A stretch of DNA of 64,000 nt. It comes from Terribacillus saccharophilus. Lineage in GTDB: Bacteria; Bacillota; Bacilli; Bacillales; Amphibacillaceae. Below, one piece after another: positions 36,934 through 46,124 of the stretch (positions are counted from its first letter, which is position 1; the number at the start of each line of letters is the position of its first letter). Both the position numbers and the translations under genes were made by a program. Location of the stretch: positions 124,001-188,000 of the forward strand of contig NZ_NPBJ01000004.1 in the NCBI RefSeq assembly GCF_002272075.1. Direction: 5' to 3'. The notes below the pieces were generated by a model. That model did not search any database and was not told where the DNA came from. It saw nothing but the letters and a program-made list of their open reading frames with translations.

Positions 36934-37521
36934 TCATGTTCGTCCGGGCGTCCATTTCGACTTATTTCGAAGATACTTTCTAAGCAGGTTAAGCAGCTTT
37001 GCCGAGATTAATAACAGCAGTACTATTCCCATTACATCCATAGCTTTAAAGCTGCCGGCATCTTGCTGGAGACCATAAATATCTAATAGTAAAAGATAAA
37101 CCACTTCCCCGATGGAAAATCCTAAGCATATAATGCCAATCTGTAAATGGAAATTCCGAGTCAGATAAATGACAAGTGCAAATAATGTCAGCGAGAACAG
37201 AAGAATACGCGGAATAAGCAGTGCGACTGGATTTGTCAGCTCCCAAAGCAGCATTCCCGCATAAGCGATTCCTAAGCAAATGCTTCCAAATGTTCCGCGT
37301 CCCACTCGCTTACTGGCAAAAATAAATAGGAAGCCAATAACAGCAAGCAGAAAAACAGTAGCAAAGATCCGATGGCCGGCAAAATTAAAGGAAAAACCAG
37401 ATAATGAAATAGTAAGCAGTATGGCAAATGCAAAAAGTACCCGTGCCAATGAGTGACGCATGAAAAAGGTTACCAAGATCCAGCTTATCCACGTAGCCCA
37501 AAAAAAGTAGAATCCGTCCAT
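36934..37521 (-). CDS. yphA: Membrane protein YphA-like
   Basis: 195-residue polytopic protein with about seven hydrophobic helices and a basic C-terminus. It resembles B. subtilis YphA (also called SeaA) by length, topology and place between ypfD and der. Function uncertain; a sporulation-related role is reported for the B. subtilis protein. yphB and fni, found nearby in B. subtilis, are absent. Confidence 0.75.
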   Translation of the reverse strand: MDGFYFFWATWISWILVTFFMRHSLARVLFAFAILLTISLSGFSFNFAGHRIFATVFLLAVIGFLFIFASKRVGRGTFGSICLGIAYAGMLLWELTNPVALLIPRILLFSLTLFALVIYLTRNFHLQIGIICLGFSIGEVVYLLLLDIYGLQQDAGSFKAMDVMGIVLLLLISAKLLNLLRKYLRNKSKWTPGRT

Positions 37522-37582
37522 TTTTCACTCCTCCTTTTATCTGCATTATGACAAGTGAGGAGTGAAACTATACACGGATGAC

Positions 37583-37624
37583 AAAAAAAGACCAAGGCTG
37601 TCCAGAGGACAGCCTTGGTCTTTT
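37583..37624 (-). terminator. Strong terminator downstream of ypfD
   Basis: Perfect 18-bp stem (37586-37603 with 37607-37624), 3-base loop, then a T-run on the minus strand. Confidence 0.93.
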
Positions 37625-37629
37625 AATTT

Positions 37630-38775
37630 TTATTGCTTATACTTATTCAATTTGTCACCGAGAATATCTCCAAGCTGGAAGCCGGAATGCTCTTCTTCTT
37701 TTTCATATTCTTTGATGACAGCATCATTTTCATCTTGTTCTAATTCCTTGATGCTCAAACTCATGCGTTTTTCGCTTTCGTTGACTTCAAGAACTTTCAC
37801 TTGCACTGTTTGACCTGGCTCAAGCACTTCCTGCGGCGTACCGATGTGACGGTTAGCGATTTGGGAAATGTGTACAAGGCCTTCAACACCAGGAAATACT
37901 TCAACGAATGCTCCGAAGCTCACTAAGCGCTTCACTTCGCCTTCTAGTACATCCCCTGCTTGTGCACGGTCACTAATGTTCTCCCATGGTCCAGGGAGTG
38001 TCTCTTTCAGGGATAGACTGATGCGCTCGTTTTCTTTGTCGACACCAAGTACTTTGACTTTGATCTCTTGACCTTCTGTCACGACATCAGATGCTTTTTC
38101 CACATGCTCATGTGAAAGCTGAGAAATGTGTACGAGACCGTCAATTCCGCCACCGATGCTGACGAAGACACCAAAGTCAGTCAAACGCTGTACAGTACCG
38201 TCAATTACCTGACCAGCTTCTAAACTGTCAAGCACTTCCTGCTTCTTGGAAGCTTCCTCTTCCTCGGCTACTGCACGGTGAGAAAGGATGACGCGGTTCT
38301 GTTCACGGTCAAGCTCGACCACTTTAAGCGTAAGCGGTTTGCCTTTGTATCCTTCAAACTCTTCAACAAAATATGTTTCTACGAGTGAAGCAGGGATGAA
38401 ACCGCGAAGGCCCACATCTACAACAAGACCGCCTTTAACGACTTCCTTGACTTCTGCTTCGAAGATTTCTCCGGATTCGAATTTCGCTTCCAGGTCATCC
38501 CACGCAAGCTCAGCAGTAACTGCACGCTTGGATAGAACGACTTCTTCGTCATCTACTTTTTTCACTTTTAGTGTTAATTCTTCACCTTCACTCACTGCAT
38601 CAGCAGCGTGTTCAACATGAAGACTGGATAATTCGCTGATTGGCAGGATACCTTCCACTTTGTAGCCAATGTCTACCAAAGCTTGTTTATCTTCCACTTT
38701 CACCACTTTACCGGTTACAGTATCGCCTACAGACAATTCCTTGAAATCCGTAGCTTGCTCATTCATTTCATCCAT
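37630..38775 (-). CDS. ypfD: S1-domain RNA-binding protein YpfD (RpsA-like)
   Basis: Four S1 OB-fold repeats in series (about residues 15-85, 105-170, 190-260, 275-345), related to ribosomal protein S1 but shorter (381 residues) and acidic. Repeats are recognisable from GLVVDVGLRGFIPASLVE, GVFVSIGGGIDGLVHISQLS and GAFVEVFPGVEGLVHISQI. It likely binds RNA or ribosomes; its essentiality differs among Firmicutes. The ATG at 38775 has AGGAGGT 7 bases upstream. Confidence 0.94.
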   Translation of the reverse strand: MDEMNEQATDFKELSVGDTVTGKVVKVEDKQALVDIGYKVEGILPISELSSLHVEHAADAVSEGEELTLKVKKVDDEEVVLSKRAVTAELAWDDLEAKFESGEIFEAEVKEVVKGGLVVDVGLRGFIPASLVETYFVEEFEGYKGKPLTLKVVELDREQNRVILSHRAVAEEEEASKKQEVLDSLEAGQVIDGTVQRLTDFGVFVSIGGGIDGLVHISQLSHEHVEKASDVVTEGQEIKVKVLGVDKENERISLSLKETLPGPWENISDRAQAGDVLEGEVKRLVSFGAFVEVFPGVEGLVHISQIANRHIGTPQEVLEPGQTVQVKVLEVNESEKRMSLSIKELEQDENDAVIKEYEKEEEHSGFQLGDILGDKLNKYKQ

Positions 38776-38883
38776 CAAAGAGACCTCCTTCAGTTTACGA
38801 GACAAAACATAAGTAAAAAAACATAGAAATGTCCTTTTTTCTAACTTCTAACATTTGAAGATATTTGTCAAGTGATAGGGCAT

Positions 38884-39468
38884 CTATCCGACATGCTTGT
38901 TTATTAGAAGTTGAATCTCATCCATGATCACTTCTGATACTTCTTTAGCTGGTGCTTTACGCTCTTTCAGCTCTTCCATATCGATTGGTGGGCCATAGAT
39001 GACTTTCAATGCTTTTACCCCTTTATAGGAGCCGATAATCGCACAAGGTACAACTTTTGCTTCCGAGCGCATGGCAAAGAAACCTATTCCAGGAAGCGGA
39101 CTGCCGAGTTTTCCGTCCTTACTTCTTGTTCCTTCTGGAAACAGACCCATCGTCTTGCCTTCTGCCAGAATATCCAGACCTACACGCAGTGCTCCTCGAT
39201 CCTGCATACCGCGTTTTACTGGGAAAACATTTAGATTTTTCATGAGCCAGCCAAGTGGCTTGGGTTTAAAAAGCTCACTTTTACCCATGAAAGCTATATC
39301 ACGTGGACATGTAATACCTAATATGGGCGGGTCAAAATTGGAAATATGATTGGAACAGACCAAAACCGGTCCTTCCTTAGGAACATGTTCCTTGCCATAC
39401 ACTTTTATACGGAACATCGGGTAAAAGGCGGCACTGAGGATCATTTTACCTATGGTATATAATGACAT
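38884..39468 (-). CDS. plsC: 1-acyl-sn-glycerol-3-phosphate acyltransferase
   Basis: Membrane-associated acyltransferase making phosphatidic acid. The catalytic HxxxxD motif is in SNHISNFDPP and the substrate motif is FPEGTRSKDG. 194 residues, with an N-terminal amphipathic or membrane segment. It lies 12 bp after cmk and before ypfD, the usual Bacillaceae order. Confidence 0.95.
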   Translation of the reverse strand: MSLYTIGKMILSAAFYPMFRIKVYGKEHVPKEGPVLVCSNHISNFDPPILGITCPRDIAFMGKSELFKPKPLGWLMKNLNVFPVKRGMQDRGALRVGLDILAEGKTMGLFPEGTRSKDGKLGSPLPGIGFFAMRSEAKVVPCAIIGSYKGVKALKVIYGPPIDMEELKERKAPAKEVSEVIMDEIQLLINKHVG

Positions 39469-39480
39469 AATCCCTACTCC

Positions 39481-40161
39481 TTATCTTCCGAGAGCCTCGT
39501 GTACGGCTTTGAGGATTTTTTCTACAACACCATCAATCGATAGCGAAGTTGTATCAATTTCAACAGCGTCTGCCGCTTTTACTAACGGAGATGCTTCCCT
39601 TTCGGAGTCGAGCTTGTCACGAAGACGTATTTCCTCTTTCAGCTGCTCCAGATCCGCCTCGAATCCTTTGGAGATATTTTCTTTATAACGGCGCTCTGCA
39701 CGTTCCTGGACAGAAGCGATCATAAAAATCTTAACTTCAGCATCAGGAAGGACCCGAGTCCCAATATCACGGCCATCCATGACAATTCCATTATCAGCTG
39801 CAAGTCTCTGCTGACGTTTTACCATTTCTTCGCGTACCAGTGCATGCTTAGCGACAATGGATACATTATTTGTTACTTCATTTGTGCGGATAGCTTCGGT
39901 TACATCTTTACTGTTTACAAATACTTTTTGACCGTCTTCATGCTGCATTAAGACAATATCTATACCTTGCAGCAAGGAAAGTAAAGCTTTCTCGGATTCC
40001 AGATTAGCTCCAGCTTCGAGTGCAGTCAGTGTAAGCGCTCGATACATAGCGCCAGTATCCACGTAGACAAATTTTAATTTCTTAGCTACTAGTTTAGATA
40101 CCGTACTTTTACCTGCAGCAGCAGGTCCATCAATTGCGATAGCGATAGTTTTCGAATTCAT
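39481..40161 (-). CDS. cmk: Cytidylate kinase
   Basis: ATP-dependent phosphorylation of CMP and dCMP. P-loop [15 protein letters not shown] at about 12-26, then [35 protein letters not shown] and a LID region rich in Arg. 226 residues. Upstream of plsC in the same transcript. Confidence 0.97.
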   Translation of the reverse strand: MNSKTIAIAIDGPAAAGKSTVSKLVAKKLKFVYVDTGAMYRALTLTALEAGANLESEKALLSLLQGIDIVLMQHEDGQKVFVNSKDVTEAIRTNEVTNNVSIVAKHALVREEMVKRQQRLAADNGIVMDGRDIGTRVLPDAEVKIFMIASVQERAERRYKENISKGFEADLEQLKEEIRLRDKLDSEREASPLVKAADAVEIDTTSLSIDGVVEKILKAVHEALGR

Positions 40162-40246
40162 TCAATTCAATCCTTTTTCTCTTCATAATCTTGGAATAAA
40201 ACCTAATAAAGCATAACACAGGATAGCGGCTTGGTCTATTTGAAGT

Positions 40247-40921
40247 CTACCTGATCCGGAGCCCTTTTTTCCGCTGTTCCCGCTGACGCTCAAAGCAGAA
40301 ACGGATGATTGCTTGTCTGTCCCGTTCCAGAATTTCATCGAACTGAATACTAGCGATGATTTTTCCGTTTTTTTCATTACGGACGATTCGGACGATGCTT
40401 CCGGATGCAGTCAGAAAGGAAGCCCCTTCTTTTTGCAGGGAATATGCAAGATAAAGCGTCACGCTCATTCTTTCCTTGAAACCATGTTTTTCTGGGAGAA
40501 GTACGGATAGACCGCCACCGCTAACATCAAGCGTAATGGATGAGATTGGAGCGATTCCCGCTTCATCACTATGAAGTGCGACATCCGTAGTCGTCAAAAT
40601 CCGTACATACTGACGGCGCTGTATTTTCCGGATATCGTTTTCCTTTGGCATTGTCAGTTTCAATGCCGGCACCTTCATCATTTCCCTGCCTTGGATTGAT
40701 GTCCCAAACGTGAATGCGCTCTCCTCTTCTGTGACATACAATGCTCTGAAAGCTGTACCTACCGGAAAGATATCTGTCCGTTTTGTCTGTTCATTTATCG
40801 GATAGTCTATATAAATTGTATCATCAGCTAAGTCGATTACTTTCGCTCGATAACGCGACCATTCCTCATTTTTTGATATATCCTTTTTTTCTAATACTAA
40901 AGTACTACCAATTTTCAGCAA
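40247..40921 (-). CDS. ypfA: PilZ-domain c-di-GMP-binding protein YpfA
   Basis: YcgR-type flagellar brake homolog: N-terminal YcgR_2-like domain (about 1-95) then a PilZ domain with the c-di-GMP motif RRQYVRI and DVSGGGLSVLLP. In B. subtilis the equivalent (YpfA/MotI) inhibits motility when bound to c-di-GMP. I choose a TTG start at 40921 with GAGGAGAGG just upstream, giving 224 residues; the open frame extends to 41080 but overlaps ypeB. cheR elsewhere in the window supports motility. Confidence 0.9.
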   Translation of the reverse strand: MLKIGSTLVLEKKDISKNEEWSRYRAKVIDLADDTIYIDYPINEQTKRTDIFPVGTAFRALYVTEEESAFTFGTSIQGREMMKVPALKLTMPKENDIRKIQRRQYVRILTTTDVALHSDEAGIAPISSITLDVSGGGLSVLLPEKHGFKERMSVTLYLAYSLQKEGASFLTASGSIVRIVRNEKNGKIIASIQFDEILERDRQAIIRFCFERQREQRKKGLRIR

Positions 40922-40977
40922 ACGCCTCTCCTCTTCCCCTGAATCGTTCTTTATTCCTATTATTGCAAAAATAATCA

Positions 40978-41008
40978 AAAAGGGGAAGGCTGTTTGCCTT
41001 TCCCCTTT
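40978..41008 (-). terminator. Terminator downstream of sleB-ypeB
   Basis: On the minus strand a stem of AAAGGGGAAAGGC with GCCTTCCCCTTT (one bulged base) is followed by TTGATTATTTTTG. It overlaps the ypeB stop. Confidence 0.75.
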
Positions 41009-42359
41009 ACGTGCTTTGCAAGAAACGCGCTTCAGTTGTTGTCTGTTTCTCGATTTCCTCTTCTCTTCCTGTATCGGCATTCATATAAATGCGATAAGTT
41101 TCGTCGTCATTCCGTGTACCCATGATTTCATAGACTAGCGTTTCTTCGTGTGTATCGTTTTCAATCAAAGCAAGATGTGTTTCCTGAACCTTAACGTTTT
41201 GATTCAGTTTTTCTGTTGCTTGGTCTTCCGTTAGCTTTGGTTTCTGTAAATCCCGCTCATGGTGATTCATAAAATAGTCACGGGCATTATAGCCTAGAAT
41301 ATCCCCGTTATCGAGCGCCACTTTTACTTGAACAATATCTGCATAAATACGCACATCGTTTTGGACAGGTACAAAGAAAAAGATACCGACAGAATCATAC
41401 TGACTACTCTGTACCATTTCCATTTCAGTCAACTTCTGCTCTTCCAGGAAATCTTGTGCCTTTTGCTGGGCATCATGTAATCCGAGTTTCGGCTCCTCCC
41501 GATCCCGCTGAATCATAAGCGTGAGAACATGGCCGCCTTTTTGACTTATATCCGCATAGCCGCTTTCGCCGTCTTTTTGATAGGAGAGACTATAAAGCGG
41601 TACATCAGAACCTTTACCTGATTTTCCGCCTTCAATGCCGCTGATCGTTTTCAAATCAAAAGCTTTTGCTGCTACAGTCTTTGCCTGTTTTTGATTGATA
41701 CGTTCTCCTGTCACTCCTTCGAATTTATGCTCTTCATTGGAGGCAGGCAACGCACCGCTATTGAAATCTTTTTCTTCTGAAAATCCGCCTGAAGTATCCT
41801 CTACTGTTTGGAAACTTGAGATGATTGTATTATCTGAGTGATCTGGATCATCATCTGATAACGCAAGCTCCACATCGGTCCAATGCAGATTATCTCCCAG
41901 CACCGTATTCTGGACATTTCGCAGTTCATCTTTGATTTGTCCCGCATTATCATGCAGCTTCTCCAAACGTTGCATTTCTTCTTCAGACAATGGTTCCTTA
42001 TCCAAATCCCGCACCGCTGTTTTATACGTAAAATCACCTATGTTCGTTAAAAATTTCTCTGTTTTTTCAAACGGTAATAGTGCTAACGGAAGCTGACCGA
42101 CATCTGTATGTGCTTCAGAAGATAAACGCCAGATTTCCGCTAGCTGAGGAGACAGGGAATCCCTTGAGTTCATCGCCAGCGTCGATCCAATCTTGTCGTG
42201 CAGCGTGTCAATCCGGTACGTCAGCTCGTGGAAGGAACGCTGATAATTATTCTCTGCTTGCATCTTGATATCATTTTTTTCCTGCCGTTCATTATAGCCC
42301 CAAAAAGCTGTTCCTGTGAGTGCCAAAGCCAGAACACCTATTATCACCCATTTGTACAT
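41007..42359 (-). CDS. ypeB: Germination protein YpeB
   Basis: Required for localisation or stability of the cortex-lytic enzyme SleB in the spore. N-terminal membrane anchor (WVIIGVLALALTGTAFWGY), a long helical region (about 30-200), then PepSY repeats in the C-terminal half (for example KAQDFLEEQKLTEMEMVQS). 450 residues, matching the family. It directly follows sleB (15 bp), the conserved bicistronic unit, normally forespore-expressed. Confidence 0.96.
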   Translation of the reverse strand: MYKWVIIGVLALALTGTAFWGYNERQEKNDIKMQAENNYQRSFHELTYRIDTLHDKIGSTLAMNSRDSLSPQLAEIWRLSSEAHTDVGQLPLALLPFEKTEKFLTNIGDFTYKTAVRDLDKEPLSEEEMQRLEKLHDNAGQIKDELRNVQNTVLGDNLHWTDVELALSDDDPDHSDNTIISSFQTVEDTSGGFSEEKDFNSGALPASNEEHKFEGVTGERINQKQAKTVAAKAFDLKTISGIEGGKSGKGSDVPLYSLSYQKDGESGYADISQKGGHVLTLMIQRDREEPKLGLHDAQQKAQDFLEEQKLTEMEMVQSSQYDSVGIFFFVPVQNDVRIYADIVQVKVALDNGDILGYNARDYFMNHHERDLQKPKLTEDQATEKLNQNVKVQETHLALIENDTHEETLVYEIMGTRNDDETYRIYMNADTGREEEIEKQTTTEARFLQST

Positions 42360-42374
42360 TCTTCGCTCTCCTTT

Positions 42375-43205
42375 CTACATACAGAAAATATGCTCACCGA
42401 TCGTTTTAATCTGAGGTCTTCCCCAAATCCATGGCGAAGTAGCCGTGTTCGGATTGAAGTAATAAATCGCTCCACCAGACGGATCCCAACCGTTGATTGC
42501 ATCCAGTACAGCTTGTTCTGCTGTTTCATCTGGTGTGAGCCATATTTGGCCATCGGCAACAGCTGTGAAGGCTCTCGGCTCAAAAATCACACCAGAAACC
42601 GTGTTCGGGAATGAAGCATCTTCTACTCTATTCAGAATGACTGCTGCTACTGCAACCTGACCAACATACGGTTCTCCTCGTGCTTCTCCATGAACGGCAT
42701 TTGCCATTAATTTTATATCATTCTGTGAATATCCATTCGGAACATTAACTGCAGACGTATTTGGCGCTTTTGTATTATCACCGCCTCCATTCCCTCCATT
42801 ACCGCGCTTCTTCACCTGATTTTCCTGAGGAGTCCCGCCATAATAGGTGAATGTATTACCTTCTTGGATTTGGCGCATAACGAAGGCTTTATCAAACTTC
42901 GTAATGGAAGCTAGCTTGTCTTTTGCCTGCTGACCTGCAACACCATCAATCTCCATTCCGAACTCATATTGGAAATTGCGTAATGCCCAGTATGTACTCC
43001 ACCCGAAAACACCATCAATTGTTTTGTTATAGTATCCTGCATATTGTAAGCGGGCTTGCAGTTCCACTACGTCGTCACCTGTGGCTCCATGCTGGATTAC
43101 CTGTTCGGAAAAGGCACTAGTCTGCACAGGTGCCGATAGGATTGCGCCTATCAGGATCAGACCGGCACAAAACAATTTGCAAAGCCGAAACTTGTTACTT
43201 TCCAT
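42375..43205 (-). CDS. sleB: Spore cortex-lytic enzyme SleB
   Basis: Lytic transglycosylase degrading muramic-lactam cortex peptidoglycan during germination. Signal peptide (about 1-32), peptidoglycan-binding domain type 1 (about 37-100, GDDVVELQARLQYAGYY), a Gly/Asn-rich linker, and a Hydrolase_2 catalytic domain (about 160-276). The catalytic glutamate is probably E174 in NAVHGEARGEP. 276 residues. It forms an operon with ypeB. I did not find a convincing sigma-G promoter in the ~70 bp upstream. Confidence 0.97.
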   Translation of the reverse strand: MESNKFRLCKLFCAGLILIGAILSAPVQTSAFSEQVIQHGATGDDVVELQARLQYAGYYNKTIDGVFGWSTYWALRNFQYEFGMEIDGVAGQQAKDKLASITKFDKAFVMRQIQEGNTFTYYGGTPQENQVKKRGNGGNGGGDNTKAPNTSAVNVPNGYSQNDIKLMANAVHGEARGEPYVGQVAVAAVILNRVEDASFPNTVSGVIFEPRAFTAVADGQIWLTPDETAEQAVLDAINGWDPSGGAIYYFNPNTATSPWIWGRPQIKTIGEHIFCM

Positions 43206-43274
43206 TGTTCATTTCCTCCAACCTACTATGATCTGATACCAATAGCTTTCTTCTCGTGCGCCCATATTATGCAA

Positions 43275-43313
43275 TAAAAAAAGAGTCAAGCAGATGCACT
43301 GCCCGACTCTTTT
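43275..43313 (-). terminator. Terminator downstream of prsW
   Basis: 15-bp stem with two G-U pairs (43279-43293 with 43299-43313), 5-base loop, and a T-run on the minus strand. It overlaps the prsW stop. Confidence 0.85.
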
Positions 43314-43980
43314 ATTTCGTTGTTTGTATCTGTTCGATAGGATGCTGGATTGCTGCCCGCACTTTACGAAGTCCGATTATCCAAAGGATGATCATGAAAG
43401 GTACAAGAACGTATATCCAATTAAAAGTAACAATCAACAATATATAATCGTATAATCCATGCAGCAAAAATGGAATCAGCATCGCTGCAAAAATACGCAA
43501 ACGAGGATGATAGCTGCCGAATTTAGCTCTGCCGAGGTAATACCCCATCAATACTCCAAAAAGCGCATGGGAAGATACCGGGAAGAGTGCACGCGTAAAC
43601 GCATAGTCTACTCCGTGAGCAAATAAATAGAGAACATTCTCCACCGTAGCAAAACCTAGGCTGATACTGACACCATAAATGATCCCATCATAAACCGAAT
43701 CCATTTCGGTATGCCTGAAAGCGGTATACAGGAAGATGAACCATTTAAAGAACTCTTCCATGAATCCGACAGTGAAGAATGAATAAACAATCGGATTCGC
43801 ACTTATTCCTTCTGCTTTCATCGCATATTGAATGAACATGATCGGAAAAACAAGCAAAGCGCCATATAGGAAAGTCCGCAACACCATGCTGAGCGGCTCG
43901 GGCTCCAGACGATCCTTCAAATAGAAGAAGGTGAGGAGCGCGAGGGCTGGTGCAATAGCTGCGGAAAGGATGGTAAGCAT
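43312..43980 (-). CDS. prsW: Intramembrane protease PrsW
   Basis: Polytopic glutamic protease family; in B. subtilis PrsW makes the site-1 cut in anti-sigma-W factor RsiW. About seven membrane helices; the catalytic Glu-Glu motif is VGFMEEFFKW (E75-E76), and a histidine-containing motif is SSHALFGVLMGYYLG. The start at 43980 (MLTILSAAIAP) has AGAGGTG upstream and gives 222 residues. The expected partner sigW/rsiW is not in this window. Confidence 0.94.
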   Translation of the reverse strand: MLTILSAAIAPALALLTFFYLKDRLEPEPLSMVLRTFLYGALLVFPIMFIQYAMKAEGISANPIVYSFFTVGFMEEFFKWFIFLYTAFRHTEMDSVYDGIIYGVSISLGFATVENVLYLFAHGVDYAFTRALFPVSSHALFGVLMGYYLGRAKFGSYHPRLRIFAAMLIPFLLHGLYDYILLIVTFNWIYVLVPFMIILWIIGLRKVRAAIQHPIEQIQTTK

Positions 43981-44081
43981 GATAGCACCTCTTCCAACAA
44001 AACAATCTTTCCTTATCGTACCATGTGCTCTATTTTTTTGGAATATGTTACTGGAAAGAAACAGGAAATAAATCATGCGGT

Positions 44082-45044
44082 CTATAGAAGTCTATCTGTC
44101 TGATCAGATGCCAAAGCTACAGCAAGCTCGATACGAGCCTTCTTACTGTCTTGATCCTTTCCTAGCAGAACACCAGCCTTATACAGATCATAGGCACTGC
44201 CTTCATAATCGTAGGTTGTGTATACATTACCCTCTTCAGATGCAGTTGTAAGGATAATTTTAACACCCGCCTGCAAGGCGTGAAGAATTTCGTCTTTCAT
44301 ATTCGGAGCAACTTGTCCTCGGCCAACACCTTCCAGAACAATACCTTTTACGCCTGCTTCACGCGCTGCTTTCACGAATTTACCGTCCGCCTGCAGATAG
44401 CACTTAACAATATCCACATCAGGCAGCTTGCTTTTCAGCTCATACGTATTCCGTTTGACCGGTTTTTGATAAAGATACACTTTATCATTGTCGATAATAC
44501 CTAAATATCCGAATCCAAAAGCATTGAAGCCTTGGATATTAGAGGCATGCTCTTTCTTAACATATTTTGCTGGGAAAATACGCTCATTGAAAACAACAAC
44601 AGTTCCGCATTCCAGCAATTGATCATCATAAGCTGTCAGAACAGCATGCCGCAGATTGATGAACACATCGGAACCTAGTTCATGGATAGCTCGCTGTGAA
44701 CCTGTGACTACAACTGGCCGGGCATCCGTTATGGTCAAATCCAGAAAATAAGCCGTTTCTTCCAGAGAATCCGTTCCATGCGTAACCACAATCCCTTTTA
44801 CTTCTGGATCCTCTAATTGCTGTTCGATCATATCTTTTAATGAAAGCAAGTCATCAAATGTGATATGCATACTTGGTTTTTGAAGTGCACTCACCACTTT
44901 GACTTCAATATGATCCGGCAGGTCAATTTGGCTGCGCAATTCCTCGCCAGTCATTTCTCCGGAAGCCAGTTTTCCGCTCTCTTCGTTTGGTACACTGGCA
45001 ATTGTGCCACCAGTAGTAATCAATACGACTTTCCCTTTTATCAT
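44082..45044 (-). CDS. ansA: L-asparaginase, type I-like
   Basis: Hydrolyses asparagine to aspartate and ammonia. Both catalytic threonine motifs are visible: ITTGGTIAS (about 9-17) and VVTHGTDSLEETAYFL (about 85-100). It has no signal peptide, so it is cytoplasmic. 320 residues. It lies between prsW and ypdA, which are adjacent in B. subtilis, and close to gudB, so the region groups amino-acid nitrogen catabolism. Confidence 0.94.
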   Translation of the reverse strand: MIKGKVVLITTGGTIASVPNEESGKLASGEMTGEELRSQIDLPDHIEVKVVSALQKPSMHITFDDLLSLKDMIEQQLEDPEVKGIVVTHGTDSLEETAYFLDLTITDARPVVVTGSQRAIHELGSDVFINLRHAVLTAYDDQLLECGTVVVFNERIFPAKYVKKEHASNIQGFNAFGFGYLGIIDNDKVYLYQKPVKRNTYELKSKLPDVDIVKCYLQADGKFVKAAREAGVKGIVLEGVGRGQVAPNMKDEILHALQAGVKIILTTASEEGNVYTTYDYEGSAYDLYKAGVLLGKDQDSKKARIELAVALASDQTDRLL

Positions 45045-45058
45045 TTATTTCCTTCCTT

Positions 45059-46036
45059 TCAGTTGCGAGATGCAATTGATTGGGCAATCTGTCCACCATG
45101 GAAACGTCCATTTTCAATGAATACTTCATTATTATTATTCCCAGCTGCGATTACACCCGCAATAAAAATACCCGGTACGTTTGACTCCATCGTTTCAGGA
45201 TCATAGTCAGGCTTTCCTGTTTCTGGATGAATTGAAATACCCATGCTTTGTAGCAACTTCAGATCAGGCCGGTACCCAGTCATTGCAAAAACAAAATCAG
45301 CCTCGACTGAATGAGTCTCGCCTTCCACTTCATATATAACCTGTGTTTCGGTGATCTCTTTAATATGTGCATTGAATCTATGGTCGATGTATCCATTTCG
45401 AGCCAATGATTCGTATTCTGGCAAAATCCACGGCTTTACACTTTTGGAATATGTACTGCCACGATAGAGTGCTGTAATATTCGCACCGGCTTTATGAAGT
45501 TCCAGCACAGCATCGACGGCGGAATTCTTTCCGCCAATTACCGTCACATTTTTTCCGAAATAAGGATGAGCTTCTTTAAAATAATGGAATACGTGCGGCT
45601 GATCCTCACCAGGCACCTTCATCAAGTAAGGCTGATCGTAGTATCCAGTTGCCACAATTACATAATCTGCCTTATATTGTTTTTCCTCTTCCTTTATCGT
45701 CTTCGTAGTTAACGTAAAGTCATGAACGCTTCCAGACACTTGCATCACTCGTTCGAAAGTATGTATACGCAAATTCTGCCTCTGAGCTACTGTTCGATAA
45801 TAAGCCAGCGCCTGGTTCCTGACAGGTTTCTTCATTTCGGTAACAAATGCTATGTCGCCTACCTCTAACCGCTCACTGGAGCTGAAGAAAGTCTGATGCG
45901 TAGGATATTGATAAATTGAATTGACAACATTGCCTTTTTCGATAAGAAGCGGTTCGATTCCGGCCTTTTGCAGCTCAATTGCTGCGGATAGCCCGCATGG
46001 ACCTGCTCCTATAATAATTACTCGTTCTTTTTGCAT
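45059..46036 (-). CDS. ypdA: FAD-dependent reductase YpdA (putative bacillithiol disulfide reductase)
   Basis: Thioredoxin-reductase-like flavoprotein: FAD-binding GAGPCGLSAAIELQKAG at the N-terminus, NADPH-binding VIGGKNSAVDAVLEL in the middle, and a C-terminal PGIFIAGVIAAG motif. YpdA (Bdr) is reported to reduce bacillithiol disulfide with NADPH. The start at 46036 (MQKERV) has AAGGAG 7 bases upstream, giving 325 residues. It pairs functionally with bshA in the same window and precedes ansA by 14 bp. Confidence 0.93.
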   Translation of the reverse strand: MQKERVIIIGAGPCGLSAAIELQKAGIEPLLIEKGNVVNSIYQYPTHQTFFSSSERLEVGDIAFVTEMKKPVRNQALAYYRTVAQRQNLRIHTFERVMQVSGSVHDFTLTTKTIKEEEKQYKADYVIVATGYYDQPYLMKVPGEDQPHVFHYFKEAHPYFGKNVTVIGGKNSAVDAVLELHKAGANITALYRGSTYSKSVKPWILPEYESLARNGYIDHRFNAHIKEITETQVIYEVEGETHSVEADFVFAMTGYRPDLKLLQSMGISIHPETGKPDYDPETMESNVPGIFIAGVIAAGNNNNEVFIENGRFHGGQIAQSIASRN

Positions 46037-46064
46037 TATACTGCTCCTTCCCATCCCTTTTCCC

Positions 46065-46108
46065 AAGAAAAGAGAAAGCTCTTATCCTTTTCGCTTCAGG
46101 ATAAGAGC
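46065..46108 (-). terminator. Terminator downstream of gudB
   Basis: Perfect 10-bp stem (46078-46087 with 46099-46108), 11-base loop, then TTTCTCTTTTC on the minus strand. Confidence 0.82.
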
Positions 46109-46124
46109 ATGATTTCAACTATGA

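Noticed and set aside
43206-43275. Sigma-G promoter upstream of sleB
   Set aside because: A GCATA and a CATAGTA are present but with incorrect spacing for sigma-G or sigma-F.
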